From: Treponema sp. | GTDB taxonomy: Bacteria; Spirochaetota; Spirochaetia; Treponematales; Treponemataceae | Reading direction: 5' to 3' | DNA length: 64,000 bases | Assembly: GCA_017449285.1 (NCBI GenBank) | Contig: JAFSJX010000075.1 | Location: forward strand, 62,001-126,000 | Part shown: positions 7,645 through 16,904 of the stretch, in pieces | Layout: each line of letters starts with the position of its first letter | How positions within the stretch are numbered: position 1 is the stretch's first letter | Position numbers and translations under genes: made by a program | Notes under the pieces: model-generated | What the model was told of the DNA's origin: nothing | Database searches by the model: none | The model's input: only the letters and a program-made list of their open reading frames with translations

Positions 7645-8714
7645 CAGACGGAAGCAAGCTTCTTGAAAACAGTGATTATTGTCAGTCTCTTATGAAGATT
7701 GTGACCCTACCGTTGCCGTGGGAAAAACTTCGTAGCAAACGGATTCTTGTCGCAGGTGCTACGGGCTTAATCGGCAGTTTCCTTGTGGATGTCCTTATGT
7801 CGGTACAGAAAGTTCTCGGCTTAGATTTTTCCGTCAATGTGCTTGGACGGGATATTGACCGCCTTGAAAGTCGTTTCTCTGCATACAAAACAAACGGACA
7901 TTTCAGGTCATTTTCTCAGGACATAACGAAAGAAATGAATTGTCAGCTTGAGGGGGGCGGAGCGGATATTATTTTTCACCTTGCGAGCAACACCCATCCT
8001 GTTGATTACGCGACAAAGCCAATCAGTACTGTTATGACCAATATCTTGGGGACGAATGTGCTGCTGGACTTTGCTTCCCGCCATAAGGCAGAACGATTTA
8101 TTTTTGCATCTTCTGTCGAAGTCTACGGCGAGAACCGTGGTGATACCGAAAAATTCTGCGAAACTTATTGCGGCTATATAGACTGCAACACTTTACGCGC
8201 GTGCTATCCAGAAGGGAAGCGGGCGGGCGAGGCACTTTGTCAGGCATACAGGGCGGAAAAGAAACTTGACGTGGTAATCCCGCGTCTTTGCAGAACTTAC
8301 GGTGAAACCATGCTTATGAGCGATTCAAAGGCACTTTCTCAGTTTATAAAAAACGCGCTAAGCAAAGAAAACATCGTCTTGAAATCAGAAGGAAAACAGT
8401 TTTATTCATACTGCCATGCTGCCGACAGTGTTTCAGCTCTCCTGTACTGTCTTTTCTTCGGCAAGGATGGAGAGGCGTACAATGTCGCGGACGAAAGTTC
8501 TGACATCGCTCTGAAAGAACTTGCAGAAATCGTTGCGGAGTGCGCGGGTGTAAAGGTCGTGTTTGACATCCCGAACGCAACTGAGCAGGCAGGTTTTTCA
8601 AAGGCAACGAAAGCCGTCCTTGATTTTTCTAAACTAAAGTCACTTGGCTGGAACGCAATGTATGACATTCGAAGCGGAATAGAGCAGACTATAAGAATTA
8701 TGGAGACATTGTAA
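7632..8714 (+). CDS. NAD-dependent epimerase/dehydratase (extended SDR)
   Basis: Rossmann-fold nucleotide-sugar enzyme of 360 residues. AGATGLIGSF (residues 41-50) is the GxxGxxG NAD site, SSVEVYGE (160-167) precedes the active site and Y192-x3-K196 is the catalytic pair. It overlaps the cytidylyltransferase by 13 nt and is translationally coupled to it. In ribitol-phosphate operons an alcohol dehydrogenase (TarJ) usually partners the cytidylyltransferase; here an epimerase/dehydratase takes that place, so the activated sugar may differ. Exact reaction unknown. Confidence 0.85.
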   Translation: MAQMTDGSKLLENSDYCQSLMKIVTLPLPWEKLRSKRILVAGATGLIGSFLVDVLMSVQKVLGLDFSVNVLGRDIDRLESRFSAYKTNGHFRSFSQDITKEMNCQLEGGGADIIFHLASNTHPVDYATKPISTVMTNILGTNVLLDFASRHKAERFIFASSVEVYGENRGDTEKFCETYCGYIDCNTLRACYPEGKRAGEALCQAYRAEKKLDVVIPRLCRTYGETMLMSDSKALSQFIKNALSKENIVLKSEGKQFYSYCHAADSVSALLYCLFFGKDGEAYNVADESSDIALKELAEIVAECAGVKVVFDIPNATEQAGFSKATKAVLDFSKLKSLGWNAMYDIRSGIEQTIRIMETL

Positions 8715-9923
8715 ATGTTCCTATTACAAAAAATACTTTCTGCAATACATGAGGGAACTTTCTCTAAACGTCTATATAAGTATTTTTTTAGGCGCAAAAA
8801 ATTATATATTCTTTATGCACCGTTTGCCTTGTTTCATAAAATAAATCCAAAAAAAGTTGTATTTGTAAACTTTGGTGGAAAAGGATTTTTTGATAATCCG
8901 AAATATATAGCCAAAAAACTACACGAATTTGATTCTTCATGGGATTTTGTGTGGCTTGTAGATTTTAGCCATGACTGTGATTTGTCTGAATTTCCTGATT
9001 ACATAAAAATCGTGGATATGTATTCTTTTTCGGCATTGCATGAGTATGCTACAGCAATGTTCTGGATTGAAAATACACGCAAAAACTATTTTCCTCTTAA
9101 AAAAAGGTGTCAATACTATATACAAACATGGCATGGTGGTCTTGGACCAAAACATTCAGAAGCACAAGTTGTTAGATTGCTTGAAAAAAGTTATGTGAGT
9201 AATGCAAAAAAAGATTCTGCATTGATAGATCTCTGCGTTTCAAATACAACTCTTCTTACCAATCTGTTCAGAAACTACTTCTGGTATTCTGGTGAAATTT
9301 TGAAATGTGGTTGTCCTCGCAATGACATATTTTTTACAGGTGAAGAGTTTGCATGGGTAAAAGAAAAAATTGGCTGTGAGAAAGAGAGAATCTGCCTGTA
9401 TGCCCCAACATTTCGGAATGATTATTCGTTATTACATTATGGCCTTGATTATACTCTCCTAAAATCAGCTCTTGAAAAACGTTTTGGAGGTGAATGGGGT
9501 ATTTGTATACGGCTTCATCCAAATTTTAACACAGTTGTCATGACTGATTTGCCTGAATGTGTTTGTAATGTAACGAGTTATCCCGATGTACAGGAACTTC
9601 TTTGTGTAAGTGATTGCGTGATAACTGATTATTCTTCTCTTATTTATGATTTTATGCTTACCAAACGTCCTGCCTTTATATTTGCTACAGATTTAGAAAG
9701 ATATATACAGCATGAACGCGGATTGAATTTTACATTAGACTCGACTCCCTTTGGAATGGCTCAGACAAATGAAGAGTTGTATAGAAACATAACGATGTTT
9801 GATAACGAAGTCTATGTGAAAGGTGTGGAAAAATTCATGGCAACATATGAGATGAATGATGATGGACACGCTAGCGAACGTGTTGTTGGCTGGATTATAC
9901 AAAAAATGGGGACTATCCGTTGA
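8715..9923 (+). CDS. CDP-glycerol glycerophosphotransferase family protein
   Basis: A 402-residue TagB/TagF-family enzyme that transfers glycerol- or ribitol-phosphate from a CDP donor onto a lipid-linked acceptor at the inner face of the membrane. Family marks are YIQTWHGGLGPK, ILKCGCPRNDIF, CLYAPTFRND, IRLHPN and the C-terminal VSDCVITDYSSLIYDF. The start follows the previous stop directly (TAA then ATG). AT-rich compared with the flanks of the operon. With the upstream cytidylyltransferase it suggests a phosphoalditol-containing surface polymer (inference). Confidence 0.85.
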   Translation: MFLLQKILSAIHEGTFSKRLYKYFFRRKKLYILYAPFALFHKINPKKVVFVNFGGKGFFDNPKYIAKKLHEFDSSWDFVWLVDFSHDCDLSEFPDYIKIVDMYSFSALHEYATAMFWIENTRKNYFPLKKRCQYYIQTWHGGLGPKHSEAQVVRLLEKSYVSNAKKDSALIDLCVSNTTLLTNLFRNYFWYSGEILKCGCPRNDIFFTGEEFAWVKEKIGCEKERICLYAPTFRNDYSLLHYGLDYTLLKSALEKRFGGEWGICIRLHPNFNTVVMTDLPECVCNVTSYPDVQELLCVSDCVITDYSSLIYDFMLTKRPAFIFATDLERYIQHERGLNFTLDSTPFGMAQTNEELYRNITMFDNEVYVKGVEKFMATYEMNDDGHASERVVGWIIQKMGTIR

Positions 9924-11410
9924 AGGTTGAAACTAGCGTTACAGAACTTAACATCAAACAAAAAACAGTCTCAGGCTTTTTCTGGCGGTTAAGCGAGCGT
10001 CTTTGTGCACAGGTTGTGACATTTGCGGTTACAGTCGTTCTCGCCAGAATTCTCATGCCCGAAGATTATGGTGTCGTTGCCATAGTGAATGTGTTTGTTG
10101 CTGTTGCGGATGGTTTTGTAACTGGTGGTATTGCAACATCTCTTATTCAAAAAAATAACGCAGATGAGACTGATTATTCTTCTATGTTTTATATAAGCTT
10201 TCTTTTTTCATTTTTTCTATATGTCGTTCTCTTTTTTTGTTGTCCGCTTATTGCCCGATTGTATAGGAACGAACTCTTAATTCCAATTTTTAGGGTTATG
10301 GGAATAAAATTTTTTATTTCTGCGGTGAATTCAGTACAACAGGCATATGTTGCACGTAGAATGATTTTTAAGAAATTCTTTTTTGCGACAATTATTGGAA
10401 CAGTTGTATCAGGTGCTCTAGGAGTCTTGCTCGCTTTAAGTGGAAAGGGAATCTGGGCATTAGTTACCCAATCGCTGATGAATCCATTTATAGATACAAT
10501 CATCCTTTTTATAACAGTTAGATGGCATCCTCGTTTGCTTTTTAGTTTTGCACGGGCAAAACTTCTTTTTCAATATGGTTGGAAACTGGCTTTGACAAGA
10601 TTTATCGGAACTTTTTTTGAAAAATTGCGGCAATGTGTTGTTGGAATAAAGTATTCAGCGAATGACCTTGCTTTTTACAATCGTGGAGAAGCCTTGCCTT
10701 CTCTTGTTGCAGGTAATGTGATTTCTACTTTGGAATCTGTTTTGTTTCCTGCATTGAGTAATTTCCAGAATGATAGGGAAAAATTAAAAATGGCCATACG
10801 CCATGCCGTTAAGCTTGGAAGTTATGTATTGAGTCCTGTTTTAGTTGGACTTGCACTTGTTTCAGATAAAATCGTATTTATTTTGTATGGTAAAAAATGG
10901 GCGATGGCAAGTCCATTTGTCGCACTGTTAAGTCTTTCGATGATTCCTTCTGTTATTTCATCAATAAATGTACAGGCGATAAAGGCATTAGGACGAAGCG
11001 ATGTCATTTTGATGTTGGAATTCATAAAGAAACCTTTTTTTATTGCTGTTGTCTTTTTTTGTATTTTTATAAGTCCCATTGCTATGGCTTATGGAGCTAT
11101 TGTTTACGGTCTTGTGTCATGCATGGTGAACTATTTCCCCAATATAAAACTATTAGGATATGTAGCTTCTGAACAATTTTTTGACTTTTTTCCTCCTGTT
11201 GTGCTTTCTTTTTTTATGTCGATTCCTGTGTACTTTGTCGGAAAACTACCTTTAAATATTTATATAATTTTCTTTTTGCAGTTTTTATGCGGAACTTCCT
11301 GTTATATTCTTTTGTCGGTAATTTTGAAAATACAAAGTTTTTATGAAGTTAAAGAGATTATTAAAAATAAACTAATACGAACCCATACTTCAATCGAGGA
11401 AAGACAATGA
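9920..11410 (+). CDS. Polysaccharide flippase (Wzx/MATE-like)
   Basis: A 496-residue integral membrane protein with about 12-14 predicted hydrophobic segments. It starts TVSGFFWRLSERLCAQVVTF, typical of the PST/Wzx exporter family that moves undecaprenyl-linked repeat units across the membrane. The start is a TTG that overlaps the stop of the previous gene (9920-9923); GGGGA at 9908-9912 could serve as RBS. It sits between the phosphotransferase and licD, so it probably exports the unit built by this operon. Confidence 0.88.
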   Translation: MKVETSVTELNIKQKTVSGFFWRLSERLCAQVVTFAVTVVLARILMPEDYGVVAIVNVFVAVADGFVTGGIATSLIQKNNADETDYSSMFYISFLFSFFLYVVLFFCCPLIARLYRNELLIPIFRVMGIKFFISAVNSVQQAYVARRMIFKKFFFATIIGTVVSGALGVLLALSGKGIWALVTQSLMNPFIDTIILFITVRWHPRLLFSFARAKLLFQYGWKLALTRFIGTFFEKLRQCVVGIKYSANDLAFYNRGEALPSLVAGNVISTLESVLFPALSNFQNDREKLKMAIRHAVKLGSYVLSPVLVGLALVSDKIVFILYGKKWAMASPFVALLSLSMIPSVISSINVQAIKALGRSDVILMLEFIKKPFFIAVVFFCIFISPIAMAYGAIVYGLVSCMVNYFPNIKLLGYVASEQFFDFFPPVVLSFFMSIPVYFVGKLPLNIYIIFFLQFLCGTSCYILLSVILKIQSFYEVKEIIKNKLIRTHTSIEERQ

Positions 11411-12222
11411 AAAAATTGGTAGATACAGAGGTGAAAGAAATTCTTGTTAATGGACTTTTGGCTTTTGACAAGATAAGTAAGGAAAACGGAATTTCGTACT
11501 TTTTGACAGCTGGGACTTTGCTAGGAGCTGTACGCCACAAAGGTTTTATTCCTTGGGATGATGATATTGATATCTGTATGTTTAGAGACGATTATACAAA
11601 GTTACTTTCTATAGTTGATAAAGTACAAACGGATAATTGGAAATTGATTTCTTCACATAACGAAAAGAAATTTCTTTTTTATTGGGCAAAGTTTTGTAAT
11701 ACGCAAACTGCCGTTCTTCCATCCAGATTTTCGAATAATTATATATATGGTGTTGCTATTGATATATTTCCATTGGACACTCCGAGTTTATCTGATGATT
11801 ACGATGAGGTTTTTTCGGCGGCAAAAATGCTTAGAAAAAAATGGCGGTTGCATTTTGGAGGAATGTGTCATTTGATTCGCACAAATACACATAGAGGAAT
11901 AAAAACTTTTTTCTTTTCTTTATGTTCCCGAATTCTGTTTGGCTCAATTCCAATGGTAAATGAAAAATTTAACAAAGTTATGACTGCCTTATATGATAAA
12001 ACTGCAACTTATGTTGTTTCTCTATTACCTGCGCCAAACATAGAAAATGACATATATAAACGAGAATGGTTCGAAACAAGCTATCTAGAATTTGAGGGAC
12101 ACTTTTTCCCTGTTCCAAAAAATTACGATGCAGTTCTGCGTACACGCTATGGAAACTACATGGAACTACCGTCTGAGAAAAATCGTGTGACTCAGCATGT
12201 CGGTAGTGTTGTCAAATTATGA
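11407..12222 (+). CDS. LicD-family phosphotransferase
   Basis: Family that transfers phosphocholine or other phosphodiester-linked groups from CDP donors to surface glycans. A 271-residue protein with the LicD signature LTAGTLLGAVRHKGF then PWDDDIDICMFRDDY (nucleotidyltransferase-like metal site). It overlaps the flippase stop by 4 nt. No choline kinase or CTP:phosphocholine cytidylyltransferase is present here, so choline versus ribitol or glycerol phosphate cannot be decided; the operon's own CDP-forming enzyme makes an alditol donor plausible. Confidence 0.88.
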   Translation: MKKLVDTEVKEILVNGLLAFDKISKENGISYFLTAGTLLGAVRHKGFIPWDDDIDICMFRDDYTKLLSIVDKVQTDNWKLISSHNEKKFLFYWAKFCNTQTAVLPSRFSNNYIYGVAIDIFPLDTPSLSDDYDEVFSAAKMLRKKWRLHFGGMCHLIRTNTHRGIKTFFFSLCSRILFGSIPMVNEKFNKVMTALYDKTATYVVSLLPAPNIENDIYKREWFETSYLEFEGHFFPVPKNYDAVLRTRYGNYMELPSEKNRVTQHVGSVVKL

Positions 12223-12294
12223 TTATAAATTTTAAAAGATGTTCTTTCAGAACAAATGGCAAACATGTTTTAACACTTTCTTGAAGGAGTATAT

Positions 12295-12327
12295 ATGGCA
12301 AAGAATTGTCATAGTAATAAGAAATGA
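12295..12327 (+). CDS. 10-aa upstream ORF coupled to the polymerase gene
   Basis: A short frame encoding MAKNCHSNKK with a strong SD (GAAGGAG, 12283-12289). Its TGA (12325-12327) overlaps the ATG (12324-12326) of the Wzy-like gene, which has no SD of its own. Termination-reinitiation coupling is the likely role. Confidence 0.5.
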   Translation: MAKNCHSNKK

Positions 12328-13547
12328 GTATACCTTTGTTGTTAATATTGTTTTATCCGCCGCTTTCTTTTGTTTTGTTAATTTCTTATTTCTTTTATGA
12401 AATATCATCAAAAACTGGGAAAATACAGTTTAATAAAGTTTTAATTCTTCTTGTTGTGTTTGCTTTTGCAAGTTATGGCTATGGAATTACATCAAAACCA
12501 TGGCTTGAAAATGATCTTTATCGTTATTTTGATGAAATTGAAAATTTTAAAATTTTAGAATTATTAAAAATCTTAAAATCTGATAAAAAATTCCTATATA
12601 CAAGGGATATACTTTTTTATTTTGTTAGCAGAACTGACAACATACGATTTTTACCGTTTATTGTTGCTATAAATATATATGGTATATGTGGATATGTCTT
12701 ATATGATTATGCAAAATGTTCTAATTTGAAATTTACGAAAATAGAATTCATGACATTGTTTATGTGTACTTTTTGCTTTATAAATCCCACTTCTTTGATT
12801 GCTAATATCAGATGTGTACAAGCGTATACTTTTGTTGCATTCGCCGTTTATCGGGAAGTTATACAAAAAAAGAAAAATATAATAACGGTGTTGTTTTATT
12901 TTCTTGCACTTGGTCTCCATGTCACAACTATTTTTGTTATTTTATTACGCATAGTACACAAGATTTTCACTCGTTTTGGATTTTTAACAGTGTTTGTTTG
13001 TTTCTTTTTTTCTCAACTTATTACCATTGCCTACAATTATCATATGTATTTTGGATCGCTAATATCCAACGCAATCTTAAAAGCCCATTTTTATTTTTTT
13101 GAAAAACCGGAAACCGAAAGTGGAATGCATGAAAAAATTTCAAGATTAGTTGCTATTTACTATATGGTTTCAACCATTTTTGTAGTTTTCTATCACGACC
13201 ATTTCTATAAAAAGCAAAAACTTCTTGAGAATAAATTTATCAGTTATTTGTATTCAATGATGATATTTACATTAGGTGCACTTTCTATAAGTGCAGGTGC
13301 TTATTGGCGTTTTGAGGCGATTGTAGTTATGTTCTCAGTTGTTTATTTGATACCCTTGATGAAATGTAAGAATTGGATAATAAAAATTTACCTAAGAGGT
13401 GCATTACTTGTGGCAAGTCTGAGCACTTTGATGAATCTTATGTATATTTCAGTTTACTTAGATTATTCTGCAATGTTGGAAAAATCCTTGTCATTGACGG
13501 GTGTAAGAATTTTATTTGATTTTTGTAAAGGTGTTTATGCTTTTTAA
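12324..13547 (+). CDS. EpsG/Wzy-like O-antigen polymerase
   Basis: A 407-residue, strongly hydrophobic protein with about ten membrane segments and the EpsG-type pattern RDILFYFVSRTDN...FLPFIVAINIYGI followed by NIRCVQAYTFVAFAVYREV. It probably polymerises lipid-linked repeat units on the outer face of the membrane. Function is inferred from topology and from its place between licD and the glycosyltransferases. Its start is within the ATGA overlap of a 10-aa upstream ORF. Confidence 0.75.
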   Translation: MSIPLLLILFYPPLSFVLLISYFFYEISSKTGKIQFNKVLILLVVFAFASYGYGITSKPWLENDLYRYFDEIENFKILELLKILKSDKKFLYTRDILFYFVSRTDNIRFLPFIVAINIYGICGYVLYDYAKCSNLKFTKIEFMTLFMCTFCFINPTSLIANIRCVQAYTFVAFAVYREVIQKKKNIITVLFYFLALGLHVTTIFVILLRIVHKIFTRFGFLTVFVCFFFSQLITIAYNYHMYFGSLISNAILKAHFYFFEKPETESGMHEKISRLVAIYYMVSTIFVVFYHDHFYKKQKLLENKFISYLYSMMIFTLGALSISAGAYWRFEAIVVMFSVVYLIPLMKCKNWIIKIYLRGALLVASLSTLMNLMYISVYLDYSAMLEKSLSLTGVRILFDFCKGVYAF

Positions 13548-14554
13548 TGGAAAACTATATGAATAAGTTGGTGTCTGTAATAATTCCTGTATACAAAGTT
13601 GAAAAATATCTTTCTCGTTGTGTTGATTCCGTACTTAAACAGTCTTACAACACTCTTGAAATCATTCTCGTTGATGACGGCTCCCCTGACGGTTGTCCTA
13701 AGTTGTGTGATACATATTCTGCAAAGGATAATCGCGTAAAGACAATTCACAAGGAAAACGGGGGGCTTGCTTCGGCGAGAAATGCAGGTATTGAAGTATG
13801 TACAGGTGATTATATTTTCTTCATAGATAGTGATGATTGGTTGAGTGATGAAAATGTTCTTTTTGATTTTGTGAATTTAGCAGAGAAAAATAACGCAGAT
13901 TTTGTATATGGGCTTATGAATACAGCAACAGATATGAAAGTGATAGAACAGAAATTTAACAATCATTTTTTTAATCAAAGATTATTCTTTCTTTCAAATC
14001 CGTATCTTTTTTCAGCATGGAATAAATTGTATAAACGTAGTTTATTACAGTACCTTCATTTTGCTCCTGGTCGTGTGAACGAAGATGTCGATATCATACC
14101 TCTTGTTTTCTGCAAAGCTGAAGAAGTGTTAATGCTCAATCGCCCAACTTATAACTATTATCAGAATTATGATTCAATTACCCGCAAAGCGTTCTCCGAA
14201 AAACGTTTTGATATGTTTAAAAGTGTTGCTCATGCTTATAAAAGTTTTTTAGGAACAAATCAGGAAAAATCAGTTTTTTGTGAAAATATTTTCGGATTTC
14301 AACTTTTTAGTGTTTATATCGCCATTTTAAAAAATACACGAGGAAATGAGCGGAAACGATTTTTACTTCAGTTTTGCTCCCTGTTAAGGGATAACAAATT
14401 TAATGATTTTTTTCGTTGGGCTTTTTTGTGTTTTTTTCATAACGAAAGTATTACAAAAAGAATAAAGAAGCTTGCCGCTTTATTTTTTCTTAGAGTTTTT
14501 TATTTTGCAAATAATCTTGATTATAAAATCGATATTTGGGGGCAAAATGATTAG
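13547..14554 (+). CDS. Family 2 glycosyltransferase
   Basis: A 335-residue GT-A enzyme. LVSVIIPVYKVEKYLSRCVD and EIILVDDGSPDGC form the nucleotide-sugar site; NGGLASARNAGIE and FIDSDDW (DxD) are the catalytic core. It starts at the last base of the preceding stop; a second ATG at 13559 is possible. Adds one sugar to the operon's repeat unit; the sugar is unknown. Confidence 0.88.
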   Translation: MENYMNKLVSVIIPVYKVEKYLSRCVDSVLKQSYNTLEIILVDDGSPDGCPKLCDTYSAKDNRVKTIHKENGGLASARNAGIEVCTGDYIFFIDSDDWLSDENVLFDFVNLAEKNNADFVYGLMNTATDMKVIEQKFNNHFFNQRLFFLSNPYLFSAWNKLYKRSLLQYLHFAPGRVNEDVDIIPLVFCKAEEVLMLNRPTYNYYQNYDSITRKAFSEKRFDMFKSVAHAYKSFLGTNQEKSVFCENIFGFQLFSVYIAILKNTRGNERKRFLLQFCSLLRDNKFNDFFRWAFLCFFHNESITKRIKKLAALFFLRVFYFANNLDYKIDIWGQND

Positions 14555-15287
14555 CGTATGTATGGCGACCTACAACGGTGCAAGGTTTATAAAACAACAG
14601 ATTGATTCCATTTTATGTCAGCTTGGGGCAGCTGATGAACTGATTATTTCAGACGACGGAAGCTGTGATGGAACGCTGGGCATTATTGCATCGTATAATG
14701 ATTCAAGGATAAAGGTTTTGCATCATCAACGCGAAAAAAGCCGTTATTATTTCAAAATGACCGTTCCGTATGCAAGTTTTAATTTTGAAAATGCACTGCG
14801 AGAGGCAAAAGGCGAGTATATTTTCCTTTCAGACCAGGACGATATATGGCTTCCGACAAAGATAAAAGAATGTATCGGGTTTCTTAAAAAATATGATTAT
14901 GTGCTTTCAAATCTTTCTGTAATTGATGAGTGGGGGAATGTAGTGAAAGAAAGATTGTATGAAAAAAAGCCTTTTAGTGAAAATGCCCTAATAAATTGCA
15001 TTCGCCCGAATTTTTGGGGATGCTGTGCCTGTTTTAATCGAAAAATTTTAGATGCAGCATTACCATTTCCAAAATCCGTGTGCTTGCATGATTTTTGGAT
15101 TGGACTTGTGGCGACAAAAATCGGAAAGATGTGTTGGTATGAAAACTCTCTTGTCTTGCATCGTGTAGGAACTCAAAACACAAGTACTGGCGGGAAGAAA
15201 TCTGAAAACTCACTGTGGATAAAATTTTTGTATCGGTTTTATGCGTTTGTTGAATATCAGAAATTGAAAAAGGAGGAATCAAAATGA
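14547..15287 (+). CDS. Family 2 glycosyltransferase (rhamnosyltransferase-like)
   Basis: A 246-residue GT-A enzyme with SVCMATYNGARFIKQQIDSI, ISDDGSCDGT and FLSDQDDIWLPTK (DQDD is typical of rhamnosyltransferase-like family 2 enzymes). I place the start at ATG 14547, after TTTGGGGGC, 8 nt inside the previous gene; the longer frame adds part of the preceding protein in another frame. The sugar donor is uncertain. Confidence 0.85.
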   Translation: MISVCMATYNGARFIKQQIDSILCQLGAADELIISDDGSCDGTLGIIASYNDSRIKVLHHQREKSRYYFKMTVPYASFNFENALREAKGEYIFLSDQDDIWLPTKIKECIGFLKKYDYVLSNLSVIDEWGNVVKERLYEKKPFSENALINCIRPNFWGCCACFNRKILDAALPFPKSVCLHDFWIGLVATKIGKMCWYENSLVLHRVGTQNTSTGGKKSENSLWIKFLYRFYAFVEYQKLKKEESK

Positions 15288-16459
15288 AACTATGTCTTCT
15301 GTCTCCTCGCTTTCCTTTTCCTGAGAACGGCGGAGACGTCCTTCGACTAAACAATATTGCACGCTACCTCAAAAGCAAGGACTTTGAGCTGGTGCTTATT
15401 TCGTTCTACGAGGATGAAATCCGACTTAAAAAAGAATATTTTGCGCTTTATGATACGATTTACATGATTAAACGGACGAAAATAGTTTCGCTTGTAATGT
15501 CGCTGCTTTTTGCCTTGTCTGGCAGACCGATTCAGTGCGGGTATTATTTTTCGTTCAAGTTCTTAAAGCAGCTTAGGCGTTCTATCAAGCAGGAACTCCC
15601 TGATGAGTTTGTGTCGCATCTTCTTAGAATGACACCGTATCTTGAACTTACTCACCAGCATAAAAACTCAATCGTAGAGATGACGGATGCGCTTTCCAAA
15701 ACTTACGCCCTTTCTGTAAAGGCAAAAGGAAACTTTGTGAAGAAGTGCATTTACCGCCTTGAGCTGGGGTTAATTCGACGTTATGAAAAATATGTGGTCT
15801 CTCATTTCCCGAAAGTCGTGCTTGTCTCTGAAACTGATGTACACTATCTGAAATCTTTGTGCAGAAAGAAAAATGAAAGCCTTGCCGTGTATACGAACGG
15901 CGTGGATTGTTTGCCAGCACTTCCAACGAATTACAGCCGTAACAAAATCTGCTTCATCGGGAATATGCGCACCTTGCAGAATCAGGATGCTGTCCTTCAT
16001 TTTGTGCAGGATATTTTCCCTCTCATAAAGCAAACTGTGCCAGATGCCGTGTTTACGGTAATCGGAGCCGAACCGCCAGAAACAATTCGTAATCTTGCAG
16101 ATGGAAAAAATGTAATAGTCACAGGTTTTGTCGATGATATTCAGACGGCGGTTTCTGAATGTTGTCTTGCTGTGGCTCCCGTGCGTGTGGCTGCTGGAAT
16201 CCAGAACAAAGTGCTTGTCGCGATGGGTTGCGGTGTGCCTGTCGTTATGACATCTCTGATTTCAAAAGCGATTCCAGAACTTTCTGACGGCGGGAACTGC
16301 TTTATACAGGATGACGAAAAATCCTTCGCAGAAAAATGTATTTTGCTTATGCAGAATGAAGAAATTCGGAAATCTATTTCTAGGAACGGTTATGAAACGG
16401 TGAAGAAACAATATTCATGGAATGAAAAACTTGAAGGTTATGAGAAAATTGCCTTATGA
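15284..16459 (+). CDS. Family 4-type glycosyltransferase (GT-B fold)
   Basis: A 391-residue protein whose N terminus LCLLSPRFPFPENGGDVLR and C-terminal KICFIGNMRT...PVRVAAGIQNKVL...GCGVPVVMT match the sugar transferases associated with exopolysaccharide (EpsH/PEP-CTERM-type) systems. It overlaps the previous gene by 4 nt. GC rises again here compared with the five genes upstream. Likely a late step of repeat-unit assembly (inference). Confidence 0.85.
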   Translation: MKLCLLSPRFPFPENGGDVLRLNNIARYLKSKDFELVLISFYEDEIRLKKEYFALYDTIYMIKRTKIVSLVMSLLFALSGRPIQCGYYFSFKFLKQLRRSIKQELPDEFVSHLLRMTPYLELTHQHKNSIVEMTDALSKTYALSVKAKGNFVKKCIYRLELGLIRRYEKYVVSHFPKVVLVSETDVHYLKSLCRKKNESLAVYTNGVDCLPALPTNYSRNKICFIGNMRTLQNQDAVLHFVQDIFPLIKQTVPDAVFTVIGAEPPETIRNLADGKNVIVTGFVDDIQTAVSECCLAVAPVRVAAGIQNKVLVAMGCGVPVVMTSLISKAIPELSDGGNCFIQDDEKSFAEKCILLMQNEEIRKSISRNGYETVKKQYSWNEKLEGYEKIAL

Positions 16460-16776
16460 TTTCCGATTCCCTTCGCTCCCGCCTTTCCCGCAATCTAAAA
16501 CGTCTTCGTCGCCAGCGCAATCTTACCCAGCTCCAGCTCGCCGAACTTTCTGGACTTTCCGAGCATACGCTAAACAGCATCGAATCCCGCCGTATGTGGG
16601 CGAGCGACAGCACGTTGCAGAAAATGTGTGCCGCGCTGGGGGTGGACGCGGTCAGTCTGTTTTTGCCGTGTGGAGACATATCTGCGCAGAAAGAAAAAAT
16701 CCGTGGTGAGATGCATCGGCTTGCGGTTCTTGCGTTCAAAGACATTGTGGAGCAAGAATTGAAGACAATAGTGTAA
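16456..16776 (+). CDS. Small XRE-family regulator at the end of the polysaccharide operon
   Basis: A 106-residue protein with a clear helix-turn-helix: NLKRLRRQRNLTQLQLAELS then GLSEHTLNSIESRRMWASDS, then a short helical tail. It overlaps the glycosyltransferase stop by 4 nt (ATGA), so it is the last gene of the operon and may give feedback control. It is a different protein from the XRE regulator at the operon head. Confidence 0.85.
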   Translation: MISDSLRSRLSRNLKRLRRQRNLTQLQLAELSGLSEHTLNSIESRRMWASDSTLQKMCAALGVDAVSLFLPCGDISAQKEKIRGEMHRLAVLAFKDIVEQELKTIV

Positions 16777-16782
16777 TCTCTG

Positions 16783-16850
16783 AGGGGAAAAGCCTTTCCC
16801 CTAGGCTCAACTAAAGTTTCGCCATACCCCTTTCTCCTAGAGCTGCCGCC
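16783..16850 (+). repeat. Dispersed intergenic repeat, copy A
   Basis: Begins with the hairpin AGGGGAAA (16783-16790) / TTTCCCCT (16795-16802), then AGGCTCAACTAAAGTTTCGC and CATACCCCTTT. The same order of blocks occurs at 19763-19862 and, inverted, at 30545-30651 and 62943-63050. It lies between convergent genes (XRE and recG), where its hairpin could also end transcripts. Confidence 0.65.
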
Positions 16851-16904
16851 CTAAGACCTGCACAAAGGCATACATCGCTGTCGCTCCGTTTGTGCAAGTG
16901 GAAA

